Assembly (NCBI GenBank): GCA_013151645.1
Contig: JAADHU010000028.1
Location: forward strand, 1 to 64,000
Origin: Gammaproteobacteria bacterium
Lineage (GTDB): Bacteria > Pseudomonadota > Gammaproteobacteria > Steroidobacterales > Woeseiaceae
DNA length: 64,000 nucleotides
Reading direction: 5' to 3'
In this document: positions 1 through 8,475 of the stretch, in pieces
Position numbering within the stretch: the first letter of the stretch is position 1
Layout of the letters: the number at the start of each line of letters is the position of its first letter
Notes under the pieces: generated by a model
The model's input: the letters and a program-made list of their open reading frames with translations, nothing else
Databases searched by the model: none
Told to the model about the DNA's origin: nothing
Translations under genes and position numbers: made by a program

Positions 1-928
1 TAAAGCGCGCTTTCCGCAGCGCGGCCTGCAACAGTTCTTTTTCCAATTCGCGTACACGATTCTTGAAGTTTGTGGGTAGCAGCATGTCCTTGCGCGAGCC
101 GGTAGCCACCTTCTTCGTTCTCTCAACCCCGCTGGCCCGGAGTCGGTAGGGTGAATCGAAAGGGTCGAACGCGATTGTATCGATCTTCTGTCCACCGTCT
201 CCTGCCCGATAGACCGAGCGTTCGATCGCGTTCTTGAGCTCCCGGACATTGCCTGGCCAATCGTATTTCAACAACGACGAAGCGATCAAAGACGTAAACC
301 CGGCAAAATATTCCTGTTTTAGTTCGCTGACCATGTTGATCGCAAAAGCATGTGCCAAGGGAAGAATATCGTCCGGCCTGTCCCGCAACGGCGGCACGGT
401 GACGACGTCGAAAGCCAGTCGATCGAGAAGATCTTCACGAAAGGCGCCTTGCGCGGCGAGCGCCTGCAAGTCCGCATTGGTCGCTCCGACAATACGGACG
501 TCTACATGCATCGTTTCGCTTCCACCCACCCGCTGGAGCTCACCGTACTCGATGACCCGCAGGATTTTCTCCTGCATCCGCAGCGATATCGTGGCAAGTT
601 CATCCAGCACCAGAGTACCGCCGTCAGCGCGTTCAAAGTGACCGACATGAACCTTTAGCGCACCCGTAAAAGCACCCGCATCGTGGCCAAAGAGTTCCGA
701 CTCCAATATCGATTCAGTGAGCGCGGCGCAATTCACTTTGACCAACGGCTTGTCCCAACGTCCGGACAGAAAGTGCAGCCTCGAAGCAATCAGCTCCTTT
801 CCGGTGCCCCGCTCACCGACCACAAGAACGGGCTTGCTCAACGGCGCGGCGCGGGACACGTGTTCCAGCATTTCCAGGAACGCGGGCGATTCCCCGATAA
901 TGGGTTGTACTCGATCAATGGCGGCCAT
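1..928 (-). CDS. pspF: PspF, sigma54 enhancer-binding activator of the psp operon (C-terminus cut by window edge)
   Basis: Bacterial enhancer-binding protein that remodels sigma54 RNA polymerase to switch on the phage-shock operon. The reading frame starts directly in the AAA+ domain without a receiver domain, as PspF does. It shows a Walker A motif GERGTGKE near residue 29 and the sigma54-contact loop GAFTGA, followed by FERADGGTLVLDE and ATNADL. About 309 residues are visible; E. coli PspF is about 325, so only the end of the Fis-type DNA-binding helix lies outside. It diverges from pspA, the arrangement known for PspF, and PspA normally binds and inhibits it. The start is the first ATG before the AAA+ fold. 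Very confident. Confidence 0.95.
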   Translation of the reverse strand, partial: MAAIDRVQPIIGESPAFLEMLEHVSRAAPLSKPVLVVGERGTGKELIASRLHFLSGRWDKPLVKVNCAALTESILESELFGHDAGAFTGALKVHVGHFERADGGTLVLDELATISLRMQEKILRVIEYGELQRVGGSETMHVDVRIVGATNADLQALAAQGAFREDLLDRLAFDVVTVPPLRDRPDDILPLAHAFAINMVSELKQEYFAGFTSLIASSLLKYDWPGNVRELKNAIERSVYRAGDGGQKIDTIAFDPFDSPYRLRASGVERTKKVATGSRKDMLLPTNFKNRVRELEKELLQAALRKARF

Positions 929-1061
929 GCGGTCATTCTCCCAAAAAACTGCGAAAACTGCCAATAAATGGTTTTATTCGCCATTACAACAAACTCAGTT
1001 CGCCCAGCAAATATGCGATAAATCATCGATAAAACAACGCATTACAGATGTTCGTCGGGGT

Positions 1062-1077
1062 TGGCATAAAATCTGCA
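1062..1077 (+). promoter_or_regulatory. sigma54 (-24/-12) promoter of the psp operon
   Basis: The segment TTGGCATAAAATCTGCAA has GG at 1063-1064 and GC at 1075-1076 with exactly ten bases between them. That is the spacing of the sigma54 consensus TGGCAC-N5-TTGC. It lies about 40 bases upstream of the pspA start and in the gap shared with pspF, which encodes the matching activator. Confidence 0.85.
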
Positions 1078-1116
1078 ACATCCACTGGGTATTTAACGAA
1101 AACTGAGGGCAAAACC

Positions 1117-1803
1117 ATGGGCATATTCACGAGATTCAGTGACATCGTGAACTCGAATATCAGCGCGATTCTCGATAAAGCGGAAGATCCGGAGAAAATC
1201 GTTCGCCTGATGATTCAGGAAATGGAGGACACTCTGGTCGAGGTACGCTCCGCCGCCGCACGCTCTATCGCGGATAAAAAGGATTTGAATCGAAGCCTCG
1301 GCAGCCTCGAAAACGAGCAAAGGGACTGGGATGAGAAAGCGGAGCTCGCATTGCGCAAGGGCCGCGAGGACCTGACCAAGGCTGCTCTGGTCGAAAAATC
1401 GAGAGCATCCAGTGCGATAGCCACGATCAGGGCCGATTACGAGGCTATCGATGTCGGTCTGAGCCAGTTGAACGAAGATATCTCCCGCCTCGAGGCCAAA
1501 CTTCTTGATGCCAAAGCGAGGCAGAAAGCGCTCCTGGCACGCCATAAGACTGCGCATAGCAGGCTGGCCGCGCGTAAGAAAATTCACGACCACAAAATCG
1601 ATGACGCGATGATCCGCTTTGAGCAGTACACACGTCGCATCGATGAGGTAGAAGGGCGCGTTGAAGCCTATGACCTGGGTCTGCCCAAAGACCTGAAGCA
1701 TGAATTCGCCAGTCTCGAGGCAGAGGAAGAAGTCGCACGGGACCTGGACGAGTTGAAGCGACGTGTATCGGCGAGCGAACAAGATACGGCGTCAACCGAG
1801 TAA
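1117..1803 (+). CDS. pspA: Phage shock protein A (PspA/Vipp1 family, ESCRT-III-like)
   Basis: Peripheral inner-membrane protein that forms oligomers on damaged membrane and, when not bound there, inhibits PspF. The protein is 228 residues (E. coli PspA 222), starts MGIFTRFSDIVNSNISAILD, which is the typical amphipathic N-terminal helix, and is otherwise one long charged coiled coil. The start is the ATG after GAGGG; a longer in-frame extension to 1048 is rejected because it would overlap the sigma54 promoter and lacks the family N-terminus. It is the first gene of the operon with pspB and two pspC-type genes. Confidence 0.96.
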   Translation: MGIFTRFSDIVNSNISAILDKAEDPEKIVRLMIQEMEDTLVEVRSAAARSIADKKDLNRSLGSLENEQRDWDEKAELALRKGREDLTKAALVEKSRASSAIATIRADYEAIDVGLSQLNEDISRLEAKLLDAKARQKALLARHKTAHSRLAARKKIHDHKIDDAMIRFEQYTRRIDEVEGRVEAYDLGLPKDLKHEFASLEAEEEVARDLDELKRRVSASEQDTASTE

Positions 1804-1816
1804 GTAGGAGACCGAC

Positions 1817-2044
1817 TTGGACCAAATGATTGGCGTTCTTCTGATCGTAATATTTACGATTCCCGTACCCGTTTTCATCGTGCTGTATTTCGTTACCAAG
1901 TGGAAGCAGTCGCGTGAAATATCGGGTGGAGATGAAAAAATGATGGAGGATCTGTGGCGTTTGTCGTTACGTCTCGAAGAACGGCTGGAGTCGCTGGAAA
2001 CCATTCTCGATAACGAAGTATCTGACTGGAGGAAAAAAGTATGA
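1817..2044 (+). CDS. pspB: Phage shock protein B
   Basis: Small inner-membrane protein that works with PspC to sense membrane stress and release PspA from PspF. It has 75 residues: an N-terminal membrane segment at about residues 5-26, then a basic stretch WKQSRE and an acidic coiled coil with RLEERLESLETIL and a WRKKV end, all typical of PspB. The start is TTG, chosen because TAGGAG lies six bases before it; the next ATG, three codons on, is too far from that site. Its stop overlaps the pspC start by four bases, which indicates translational coupling. Confidence 0.9.
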   Translation: MDQMIGVLLIVIFTIPVPVFIVLYFVTKWKQSREISGGDEKMMEDLWRLSLRLEERLESLETILDNEVSDWRKKV

Positions 2045-2337
2045 GCAGGGACACCTGGAATCTCGACCACGGCAGACTACGCGGTCTTTACCGGGACCGC
2101 GAAAACGGATGGCTCTTCGGTGTCTGCGCGGGTATCGCGGACTATTTCAACTTTCGCACCGGGACAGTCAGGCTAATCGCTGCAGTGTGTCTGTTTCTCT
2201 TCACTTTCCTGACAGCAGCCACCTATCTTGCCGCGACGTTGCTAATTCGGGAAAAACCCCTGATCTATCGCGGACAGCAGACGGAGGGTGAATTTTGGCG
2301 AAGGCGCGACTACCGGGACCGCTGGAGCCATCGATGA
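2041..2337 (+). CDS. pspC: Phage shock protein C (first PspC-domain protein)
   Basis: Inner-membrane partner of PspB in stress sensing. The 98-residue protein has the PspC-domain hallmarks: a basic lead (LYRDRENGWLFGVCAGIADY) and then a membrane segment at about residues 40-68. It is a little shorter than E. coli PspC (119) and ends soon after the membrane segment in a charged tail, so it lacks the long C-terminal leucine-zipper region. That part may be supplied by the next gene. Both ends overlap neighbours by four bases (ATGA), so the three genes are probably coupled. Confidence 0.9.
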   Translation: MSRDTWNLDHGRLRGLYRDRENGWLFGVCAGIADYFNFRTGTVRLIAAVCLFLFTFLTAATYLAATLLIREKPLIYRGQQTEGEFWRRRDYRDRWSHR

Positions 2338-2720
2338 GTCACGACGAATCGCTGCGCAGGAGACGATTCTACCGCGACTCGGATCGGGCGTTCATCGCAG
2401 GTGTATGCGCCGGACTTGCCGACTACTTCGGCTTCAATCTCAAAGTGACGCGTGTCCTGGCCGTATTCGCATTATTCATGGCGATGCCCGCTGCTCTTAT
2501 CGCATACTTTGGCACCGTCCTCCTGGTTCCCTCCCGATCGGAAAACAAGCAACATCGGGAGTACGACCCGGCGTTCCGTCAGGCGCTAAGATCCGACCCG
2601 GTGCAAACGCTTGGAGATGTACGCAGAAGGTATCAGGGCCTGGATAGCCGCCTCGCCCGGCTTGAGCGTTATGTCACATCGTCCCGGTTCAATCTTGATC
2701 AGGAATTCAAGCAGCTCTAG
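2334..2720 (+). CDS. Second PspC-domain protein, with C-terminal helical tail
   Basis: Tandem paralogue of the preceding pspC. The 128-residue product repeats the PspC pattern (FYRDSDRAFIAGVCAGLADYFGF, cut here as two parts FYRDSDRAF and IAGVCAGLADYFGF), a membrane span at about residues 38-62, and then a tail (LDSRLARLERYVTSSRFNLD) resembling the PspC C-terminal coiled coil. The start is the ATG in the ATGA overlap with pspC; an upstream TTG in frame has no ribosome site. It may form a heteromeric sensor with the short PspC, or it may be the protein that contacts PspA. Confidence 0.88.
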   Translation: MSHDESLRRRRFYRDSDRAFIAGVCAGLADYFGFNLKVTRVLAVFALFMAMPAALIAYFGTVLLVPSRSENKQHREYDPAFRQALRSDPVQTLGDVRRRYQGLDSRLARLERYVTSSRFNLDQEFKQL

Positions 2721-2750
2721 GCGTCAAACTGACTGAAAGGAATACCATCG

Positions 2751-2972
2751 ATGAACAATGTTTTCGTATTTGTACTGTTGATTATCTTGATTGGTACGCT
2801 CGGCGGAGTCGCCAAGACCTACCTGAAACAAGGAAAAAGACGATCGGAACAGGATGAGGACGCGGCCGAAATGCAGGCAACTATCGAAAGACTGGAAGAA
2901 CGCATTGAGGTATTGGAGCGAATCGTTACAGAGAAACACATCGATCTGCGACAGGAAATAGCCAGTCTCTAG
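2751..2972 (+). CDS. PspB-like small membrane protein
   Basis: A 73-residue protein with one N-terminal membrane segment (about residues 3-21) and an acidic coiled coil (IERLEERIEVLERIVTEKH) ending in LRQEIASL. This is the same architecture as PspB at the start of the operon, with only weak direct similarity. It begins 30 bases after the second pspC and is preceded by GAAAGGAAT, so it is probably the last gene of the psp transcript. The function is inferred from position and shape only. Confidence 0.75.
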   Translation: MNNVFVFVLLIILIGTLGGVAKTYLKQGKRRSEQDEDAAEMQATIERLEERIEVLERIVTEKHIDLRQEIASL

Positions 2973-2981
2973 GGCGACTGA

Positions 2982-3002
2982 GGAGCGGCCTCCTGCCGCT
3001 CC
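2982..3002. terminator. Hairpin between convergent genes
   Basis: A perfect eight-base-pair stem (GGAGCGGC / GCCGCTCC) with a five-base loop sits in the 46-base gap between the last psp gene and the convergent gene on the other strand. No T-tract follows, so termination is plausible but not proven. Confidence 0.5.
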
Positions 3003-3018
3003 CATCATGCATACGGGC

Positions 3019-3378
3019 TCAGTCGTCCCGACTGCGATAGGTCTGAACGGCCCCATTGAACTCCGCCGCAATCCTCTCCATCTGATCCACGGCCGCGTTG
3101 TACTTCTTGTTCAATAGATCTTCCCGGAGTTGTTCGTCCTCCGCTTCGATACTATCCAGCTCCGAGCGAGCCGCCTTCTCTTCCGCGACGATGCACTCCA
3201 GGTATACTTCCATATCGGCAACAAATTTCTTTACGCTGCGTTGACCGGCCAGCATTTCGTCTTTGGTCGCGCTCAAACCATTGGGCAGTTCGATCCGAGC
3301 GGGGTAGTCGCAGCCGAAAGAAAGCGGCGCAATGGTCAACAGTGAAACGATAGAGAGAGTTTTGAGCATGAGGTTCAT
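3019..3378 (-). CDS. Small exported protein of unknown function
   Basis: A 119-residue protein with an N-terminal signal sequence (MNLMLKTLSIVSLLTIAPLS) followed by FGCDYPARIELPNG. The mature part is mostly helical and acidic, with a conserved-looking Cys pair (CDYP and YLECIV) that could form one disulfide. The lipobox is imperfect, so ordinary signal-peptidase cleavage is more likely than lipidation. The ATG chosen places the signal peptide at the N-terminus; nine further in-frame residues upstream (MSTRSRDRP) are unlikely. No function is recognised. Confidence 0.75.
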   Translation of the reverse strand: MNLMLKTLSIVSLLTIAPLSFGCDYPARIELPNGLSATKDEMLAGQRSVKKFVADMEVYLECIVAEEKAARSELDSIEAEDEQLREDLLNKKYNAAVDQMERIAAEFNGAVQTYRSRDD

Positions 3379-3522
3379 AGGGCGGTCTCTTGATCTGGTT
3401 GACAAATGAACGGCTATTGTCCATTTGCCGGTGAATTCGAACGACTGATTTAATCACGTTGTTCGATCCTAGTGAAGACCCTTCAGCGCAATCGTGCCCG
3501 CGGAAGAAACGATGCTGTTCCG

Positions 3523-5961
3523 TCAGGCAAACAAGGCGCGGTATTTGTCGGTGCCTTCGACCTGCGCGAGCAACAGCTCGAGATAATTGTCTGAACTCAT
3601 CGGTTGCCCGAACAACATGCCCTGTACATAGGTGCAATCCATATTCTGCAGGCGACTGAGTTGTTCCTCGGTTTCAACCCCTTCCGCAACAACGTCCATC
3701 TTGAGGCTGTTCCCCATTTGAATAATGGTCCCTACAATGGTCTCGTCATCCGGGTTGGTAGCGATATCCCGGACGAAAGACTGATCAATTTTCAATGTGC
3801 TGATCGGAAACTGTTGCAAAGCGCTCAGCGATGAATAGCCAGTGCCGAAATCATCAATGGCAAGATGCAGACCCAAAGCATAAAGCTCGTCGAGGAGTCT
3901 AATCGTCCGCTCCGGGTTTTCCATCAACGTGGTCTCTGTGATTTCCAGTTCCAGAGACGTTGGAGAGACTTCGTAACTTCGCAGAATACCCTTGATACGC
4001 TGGATAAAATTCGCTTGCCGCAGTTGTTTAAGGGAGAGATTTACCGATACTCTGCCCGGCGATGAGACCGATCTCTGCCAATACCGAAAATCCTCGCAAA
4101 CCCGATCAAGTACCCACTCACCTATTTCGACAATAAGATTGGTTTCTTCAGCGATCGGTATGAAATCGGACGGCAATATAATGCCCCGGTTCGGCAACTC
4201 CCAACGGACCAGAGCTTCGGCACCGATGACGGCACCCGTTTCGATGTTGTATTTCGGCTGATAATGCACCAGCAGTTCATCTCTCTCGAAGGCCCTTTTT
4301 AGTTTGCTCTTGGTCATCAAGCGCTCAACGGCCGCCTCGTTCATATCCGGCGTGTAGAAAGAAGCCTCATTGCCACCTGTTTTCTTAGCGTGATAGAGAG
4401 CGGCATCAGCGTTGCGCAGCAAGTCGATGACATTGCTTGCATCTTCGGGACAACAGGCGATACCGAGGCTCGCGGTCATAAACACCTCATGGCCCTGGAC
4501 GTAAAACGGATCTGCCAAGCGGTCGAGGATCGTACGTGCGAGTTGTTTAACCTCGCTGAGAGTCTCGCTGCCGGGTTTCAGGCCGTCGACGATCACTGCG
4601 AATTCGTCGCCGGCCAGGCGACCGATAATGCACTTCTTCGGCAAGCAATCGCCGAGGCGCAATGCAACCGTTTCAAGTGTTGTATCGCCTGCGAGGTGCC
4701 CAAAAGTATCGTTCAGTTCCTTGAAGTGGTCGATATCGATATAGAACAACGCCAACGACTCACTGGAACGTTTGCCCCTCGCGATCGCTCGTTGCAGCAA
4801 ATGCTGAAACTGCATGCGATTCGGGATTTTAGTCAGCGCATCGGTTCGTGCGAGGTAGCGAATTCTCTGTTCCGCTTTGCGCCGTTCGGTATTATTCTGG
4901 GCCGCGTAAACGCAGGTCACCGAATGGCCGTCTCCTTCGATGCTCGAACCGGTGTACGAAACCGGTATGCGCAGACCCGACCGGCTTATAAATATGGCCT
5001 CTCCGGGAATGCCTGCCGTGAAATCGGTGTGTAACCGGCCGCTTTTCTCGATATCAACAATGATGTCGATGTTCCTACCGAGTAACTCGTTCGCGGCGTA
5101 CTCCAGCATGCGTGTGGTTGCGTCATTCACGCGAATAATCGAACCCTCTTCATCCGTGACGATGATGGCCTCGTTCATGCCCGACAGCATCTTGTCCACG
5201 TAATCTCGTGACATCGTGGTTTTACGCAGCTTTTCCCTCATTGCGTTAAACACCTGCGCAAGCTCACCGATTTCATCGTGATGCTGGATGCTGATCGGCT
5301 CACCGAAGTTGGAATCGCTCAACTTCAATGCCTGCAACTTCAGTTCACGAATACGCTTCGACTGGTCGCCGACGACAAACCAGATAACGGCACCGCTAAA
5401 GAAGATAACCAGGGCCGCGGCGGCGCCGATGCGCAGAAAGCTGACTCGGCGAGAGGCCGTTTCCGTGGTCAATACCTCATCACGAAATACGGCGGATTCT
5501 GCGTGTACCGCTGCCAATGAGAAGTAGCCGTACACGGTGCCAATCACCTTGTTATCTCGTACAGCATCGTAGCCGAGTCGCAGTGGCTCATGTTGCCCGC
5601 TGTCGGTCTCGGTCACGCCGATTTCACCAGCCGATATTTTCTCGCCACTCAAACGAACAAACTCTATGCCGACCAACTCGGGATCGGTGGCCAGCATTGC
5701 ATCCAGAAAGCTCGCAATAAACACTTCGTCTGCGGGTTCCTGGCGTGCCGCAATGCCATTGGCAATACGGGCCAGGCGATTGCGCGCCTGTCGCTCGAAG
5801 CTCGCGGCCTGACCTTCTTCATACAGTTGCGCGCTTGTCGTCACCAGGTTTCCGGCAAGCAAGCGGTACTGGCCGTAAAAAACGGACAACATGATGCCGA
5901 CAACGGTCACCGCCAGAGCGGCCGTCAGGACAAGATACTTAGGTACAGCGCTACCAGTCAT
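3523..5961 (-). CDS. Membrane receptor with HAMP, PAS, GGDEF and EAL domains
   Basis: Cyclic-di-GMP enzyme of 812 residues. Visible order: membrane helix (about 9-29), periplasmic sensor region, second membrane helix (about 178-200), HAMP linker, PAS domain (about 255-360), GGDEF domain with RLAGDEF in place of the usual GGDEF, and a C-terminal EAL domain with EALVRW, EITETT and DDFGTGYSS. No RxxD inhibitory site precedes the AGDEF motif. The EAL motifs look complete, so phosphodiesterase activity is likely; cyclase activity is uncertain because AGDEF variants can be active or serve only as regulatory sites. It stands alone on the minus strand. Confidence 0.92.
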   Translation of the reverse strand: MTGSAVPKYLVLTAALAVTVVGIMLSVFYGQYRLLAGNLVTTSAQLYEEGQAASFERQARNRLARIANGIAARQEPADEVFIASFLDAMLATDPELVGIEFVRLSGEKISAGEIGVTETDSGQHEPLRLGYDAVRDNKVIGTVYGYFSLAAVHAESAVFRDEVLTTETASRRVSFLRIGAAAALVIFFSGAVIWFVVGDQSKRIRELKLQALKLSDSNFGEPISIQHHDEIGELAQVFNAMREKLRKTTMSRDYVDKMLSGMNEAIIVTDEEGSIIRVNDATTRMLEYAANELLGRNIDIIVDIEKSGRLHTDFTAGIPGEAIFISRSGLRIPVSYTGSSIEGDGHSVTCVYAAQNNTERRKAEQRIRYLARTDALTKIPNRMQFQHLLQRAIARGKRSSESLALFYIDIDHFKELNDTFGHLAGDTTLETVALRLGDCLPKKCIIGRLAGDEFAVIVDGLKPGSETLSEVKQLARTILDRLADPFYVQGHEVFMTASLGIACCPEDASNVIDLLRNADAALYHAKKTGGNEASFYTPDMNEAAVERLMTKSKLKRAFERDELLVHYQPKYNIETGAVIGAEALVRWELPNRGIILPSDFIPIAEETNLIVEIGEWVLDRVCEDFRYWQRSVSSPGRVSVNLSLKQLRQANFIQRIKGILRSYEVSPTSLELEITETTLMENPERTIRLLDELYALGLHLAIDDFGTGYSSLSALQQFPISTLKIDQSFVRDIATNPDDETIVGTIIQMGNSLKMDVVAEGVETEEQLSRLQNMDCTYVQGMLFGQPMSSDNYLELLLAQVEGTDKYRALFA

Positions 5962-6242
5962 TTTGATTCGACCCCGGCGTCGAGCGGAAATTCAATCCGC
6001 TTGAATAGACGATCAACTGCCGGCCAGTTCTTATTATTATTAGCGCAGCAGACTGAAGCGGTCTGCGGTGCGCTCCTTAGGTTGTTCCAGCTAGTTTAAC
6101 ACCCCGACGCTCCAACAAGACAGTGCGAAGAATTTCGGCCCTGTAAATCGGCAAAATTAGCGTCAAATCATGCGTTTGGGCGTAATTCGGGCAAATCCAG
6201 TATCGATTACTGCTCCAGTGTGGTCAGTAATCGCTGGCAGAC

Positions 6243-6638
6243 TTAATCCTGTCGTTTTTCGACAAACTCAAGCGGCTCGGGACGTGTCGTCGTCGTCATT
6301 ACGCCCTCGATGATGGCCCCTTCGGCTACGGCAATAGATGCACCGGTTACCGTGCCGTTGATGCGCGCCGAATCACTGATCTCGACATTTCCGCTCGCTT
6401 CAATACTGCCCTCGACCGTGCCGCTGACGATGACCGTCTCAGCCTTCAGAGTGCCTTTCCAGAAACCTTTCGCGGCCAATGTTACCGAGCCCTGCAGATC
6501 ACAGTCTCCATCGATTTCCCCATTGATCATGAAGTCTCCGCTACCGGTAATGTGCCCGGTGATCTTGCACCCTTCGCTGATCAGTGTTGCCGGGCCGTTT
6601 GACCGGTCGCGCAGGCGGCGCATCTTTGACTGGCTCAT
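6243..6638 (-). CDS. Bactofilin (polymer-forming cytoskeletal protein)
   Basis: A 131-residue protein with the DUF583/bactofilin right-handed beta-helix: repeated short turns such as ITGHITGSGDFMINGEIDG, VTLAAKGFWKGTL, VIVSGTVEGSIEAS and ARINGTVTGASIAV. Bactofilins self-assemble without nucleotide into membrane-associated filaments that scaffold wall enzymes and cell shape. The start is the ATG eight bases after GGAGAAG; six upstream in-frame residues are ignored. Termini are short and partly charged, as in other small bactofilins. No M23 peptidase gene, a common partner, lies beside it. Confidence 0.9.
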   Translation of the reverse strand: MSQSKMRRLRDRSNGPATLISEGCKITGHITGSGDFMINGEIDGDCDLQGSVTLAAKGFWKGTLKAETVIVSGTVEGSIEASGNVEISDSARINGTVTGASIAVAEGAIIEGVMTTTTRPEPLEFVEKRQD

Positions 6639-6771
6639 AACTGTTTCTTCTCCCAATGGCTGTGCCGACTCCGATGCTCATCATAATACGGTCATTGCCG
6701 AATAATTGTGATTGAGTCGTCACCCTGCCAATTGTCCTTCGGCGATGGGCGATGACCCTGGTTCGCGATCA

Positions 6772-6800
6772 TTGGTTCTCTATCAGGGCCGCTGTATAGT
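6772..6800 (+). promoter_or_regulatory. Candidate sigma70 promoter of gshA
   Basis: TTGGTT and TATAGT are separated by 17 bases, with the -10 box preceded by TG. The expected transcript start lies about 28 bases before the TTG start codon chosen for gshA. This is inference from consensus matching only. Confidence 0.5.
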
Positions 6801-6834
6801 GCGCCTATTCTACAGGCACCAGGGATTGCGGCGT

Positions 6835-8403
6835 TTGAACAAGGTATTTGAGGAGAGACTCAAGGCACTGGCAGACCAGGGTCCGGAGAATATTCTTTCA
6901 GGCGGGCTGAAAGGTGTGGAGAAGGAGTCACTAAGAGTGACTCCTTCGGGCTATATGTCGACGCAACCACATCCGATTGAGCTGGGTTCCGCACTGACGA
7001 ACAAGTACCTTACGACCGATTTTTCCGAGGCGCTGCTCGAATTCGTCACGCCGGCCTATCCGCATACGTGGGAGGCCTTGCAGTTTCTGAGCGATATTCA
7101 TCAGTACACCTACGCCCAACTGGAAGACGAGTTGCTGTGGGTGGCGAGCATGCCTTGCGTCATCACTAGCAACGGCGAAATCCCGCTGGCCGAATACGGC
7201 AGCTCAAACGTTGCCAAAATGAAGAACGTCTACCGCAACGGGCTCGGCTACCGTTACGGTCGTAATATGCAAACTATTGCAGGCATCCACTTTAACTATT
7301 CTCTACCGAAATCGTTTTGGTCGGCGTTTCAGGAAATGGAGCGGTGCGATCGTCACGTCAACGCGTTTCGTTCGGCACATTACCTCGGGCTAATCAGGAA
7401 TTTCCGCCGCTTCGGCTGGTTGGTGCTGTATCTATTCGGAGCATCGCCGGCACTGTGCAAATCGTTCGTCAGTGGCACCAAAGTAAACCTGCCTGAACTG
7501 GATGAGGAGTCTTTTTACGAGCCCTACGGTACCTCGTTGCGCATGGGTGATCTGGGCTATACCAGCGATACTCAGGCGGCGATCAACATTTCACTGGACG
7601 ACCTGGATAGTTACGTGCGGGACCTGAGTGCAGCGATCAATACGCCGGAGCCGGCGTACGAGAAAATCGGCATTCGAGTCAACGGAGAGTACCGGCAGTT
7701 GTCGGTGAACAAGTTGCAAATCGAGAATGAGTACTACAGTCCGGTGCGCCCGAAACGAGTGGCGCACTCCGGCGAAAGACCAACAGCGGCGCTGGAGCGT
7801 GGCGGCATTGAATACGTGGAAATCCGCTCACTCGACCTGAATATTTTCGATCCGGTCGGTGTCAACCAAAACGCCATGCGTTTTATGGAGGCATTTCTGA
7901 TCTACTGCGTGTTAAGCGAAAGTCCGCTACTCGATGAGGCCGCTTGTCTGGAAGCGGAGCACAATCAGGGTGGCACATCCAAGCGAGGAAGAGACCCGGA
8001 TTTTCGGCTGCTGCGAGAGGGTCGGGAAGTACCTTTGAGGGATTGGGCAGAAGAGATTCTACAGGGCGTGAGGGCGGTTGCGGAGGTCATAGATCGTGGC
8101 GAATCAAGCGACGATTACGTGCAGGCGACCGATGCGCAGCTAGAACTGGTTCGCAATCCCGAAGCAACCCCTTCGGCCAGAATTCTCGCCGAGCTGCGTG
8201 ATGGAAATACCGGTTTTTTCCGCTTCGCATTGTTGTGCGCGCAGCAGCACAAGGAATATTTCGCGGCGCTCGCACCATTGAGCCCTGAACGTATCGGCAT
8301 GTTTGAAAAAGAGGTGAGCGAGTCAATCAGGCGGCAGGCCGAAATCGAAGCCACCGACGAACAATCCTTCGAGGAATATATTGCCGAGTATTTTGCGTCC
8401 TAG
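6835..8403 (+). CDS. gshA: Glutamate-cysteine ligase, E. coli type
   Basis: Catalyses the ATP-dependent joining of glutamate and cysteine, the first and controlling step of glutathione synthesis in the cytosol. The 522-residue product (E. coli 518) begins NKVFEERLKALADQGPENI and contains GGLKGVEKESLRV, TDFSEALLEFVTPAYP and IAGIHFNYSLP, which are typical of family 1 ligases. The start is TTG nine bases after AGGGA; an in-frame ATG at 6712 is rejected because it lies upstream of the likely promoter and adds 41 residues unlike the family. The gene is monocistronic here; gshB is not in the window. Confidence 0.95.
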   Translation: MNKVFEERLKALADQGPENILSGGLKGVEKESLRVTPSGYMSTQPHPIELGSALTNKYLTTDFSEALLEFVTPAYPHTWEALQFLSDIHQYTYAQLEDELLWVASMPCVITSNGEIPLAEYGSSNVAKMKNVYRNGLGYRYGRNMQTIAGIHFNYSLPKSFWSAFQEMERCDRHVNAFRSAHYLGLIRNFRRFGWLVLYLFGASPALCKSFVSGTKVNLPELDEESFYEPYGTSLRMGDLGYTSDTQAAINISLDDLDSYVRDLSAAINTPEPAYEKIGIRVNGEYRQLSVNKLQIENEYYSPVRPKRVAHSGERPTAALERGGIEYVEIRSLDLNIFDPVGVNQNAMRFMEAFLIYCVLSESPLLDEAACLEAEHNQGGTSKRGRDPDFRLLREGREVPLRDWAEEILQGVRAVAEVIDRGESSDDYVQATDAQLELVRNPEATPSARILAELRDGNTGFFRFALLCAQQHKEYFAALAPLSPERIGMFEKEVSESIRRQAEIEATDEQSFEEYIAEYFAS

Positions 8404-8475
8404 CAGCCTGTTGAAAAAAACCACCCACGGTATTTCGAGCACCGCCATTCGAAAAACCGAGTTTTCGACAGATCG

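Noticed and set aside
1093-1782. Minus-strand open frame of 229 codons opposite pspA
   Set aside because: It is the shadow of the pspA coiled coil; it has no ribosome site and no protein-like order, while pspA is certain.
6712-6834. Longer N-terminus of GshA from an upstream ATG
   Set aside because: It would cover the likely promoter and add 41 residues with no counterpart in the family; the TTG start gives the standard length.
8404-8475. Possible terminator or IS remnant after gshA (TCGAAAA/TTTTCGA stem)
   Set aside because: The stem is only seven base pairs and A/T-rich; no inverted terminal repeat partner or T-tract gives support.
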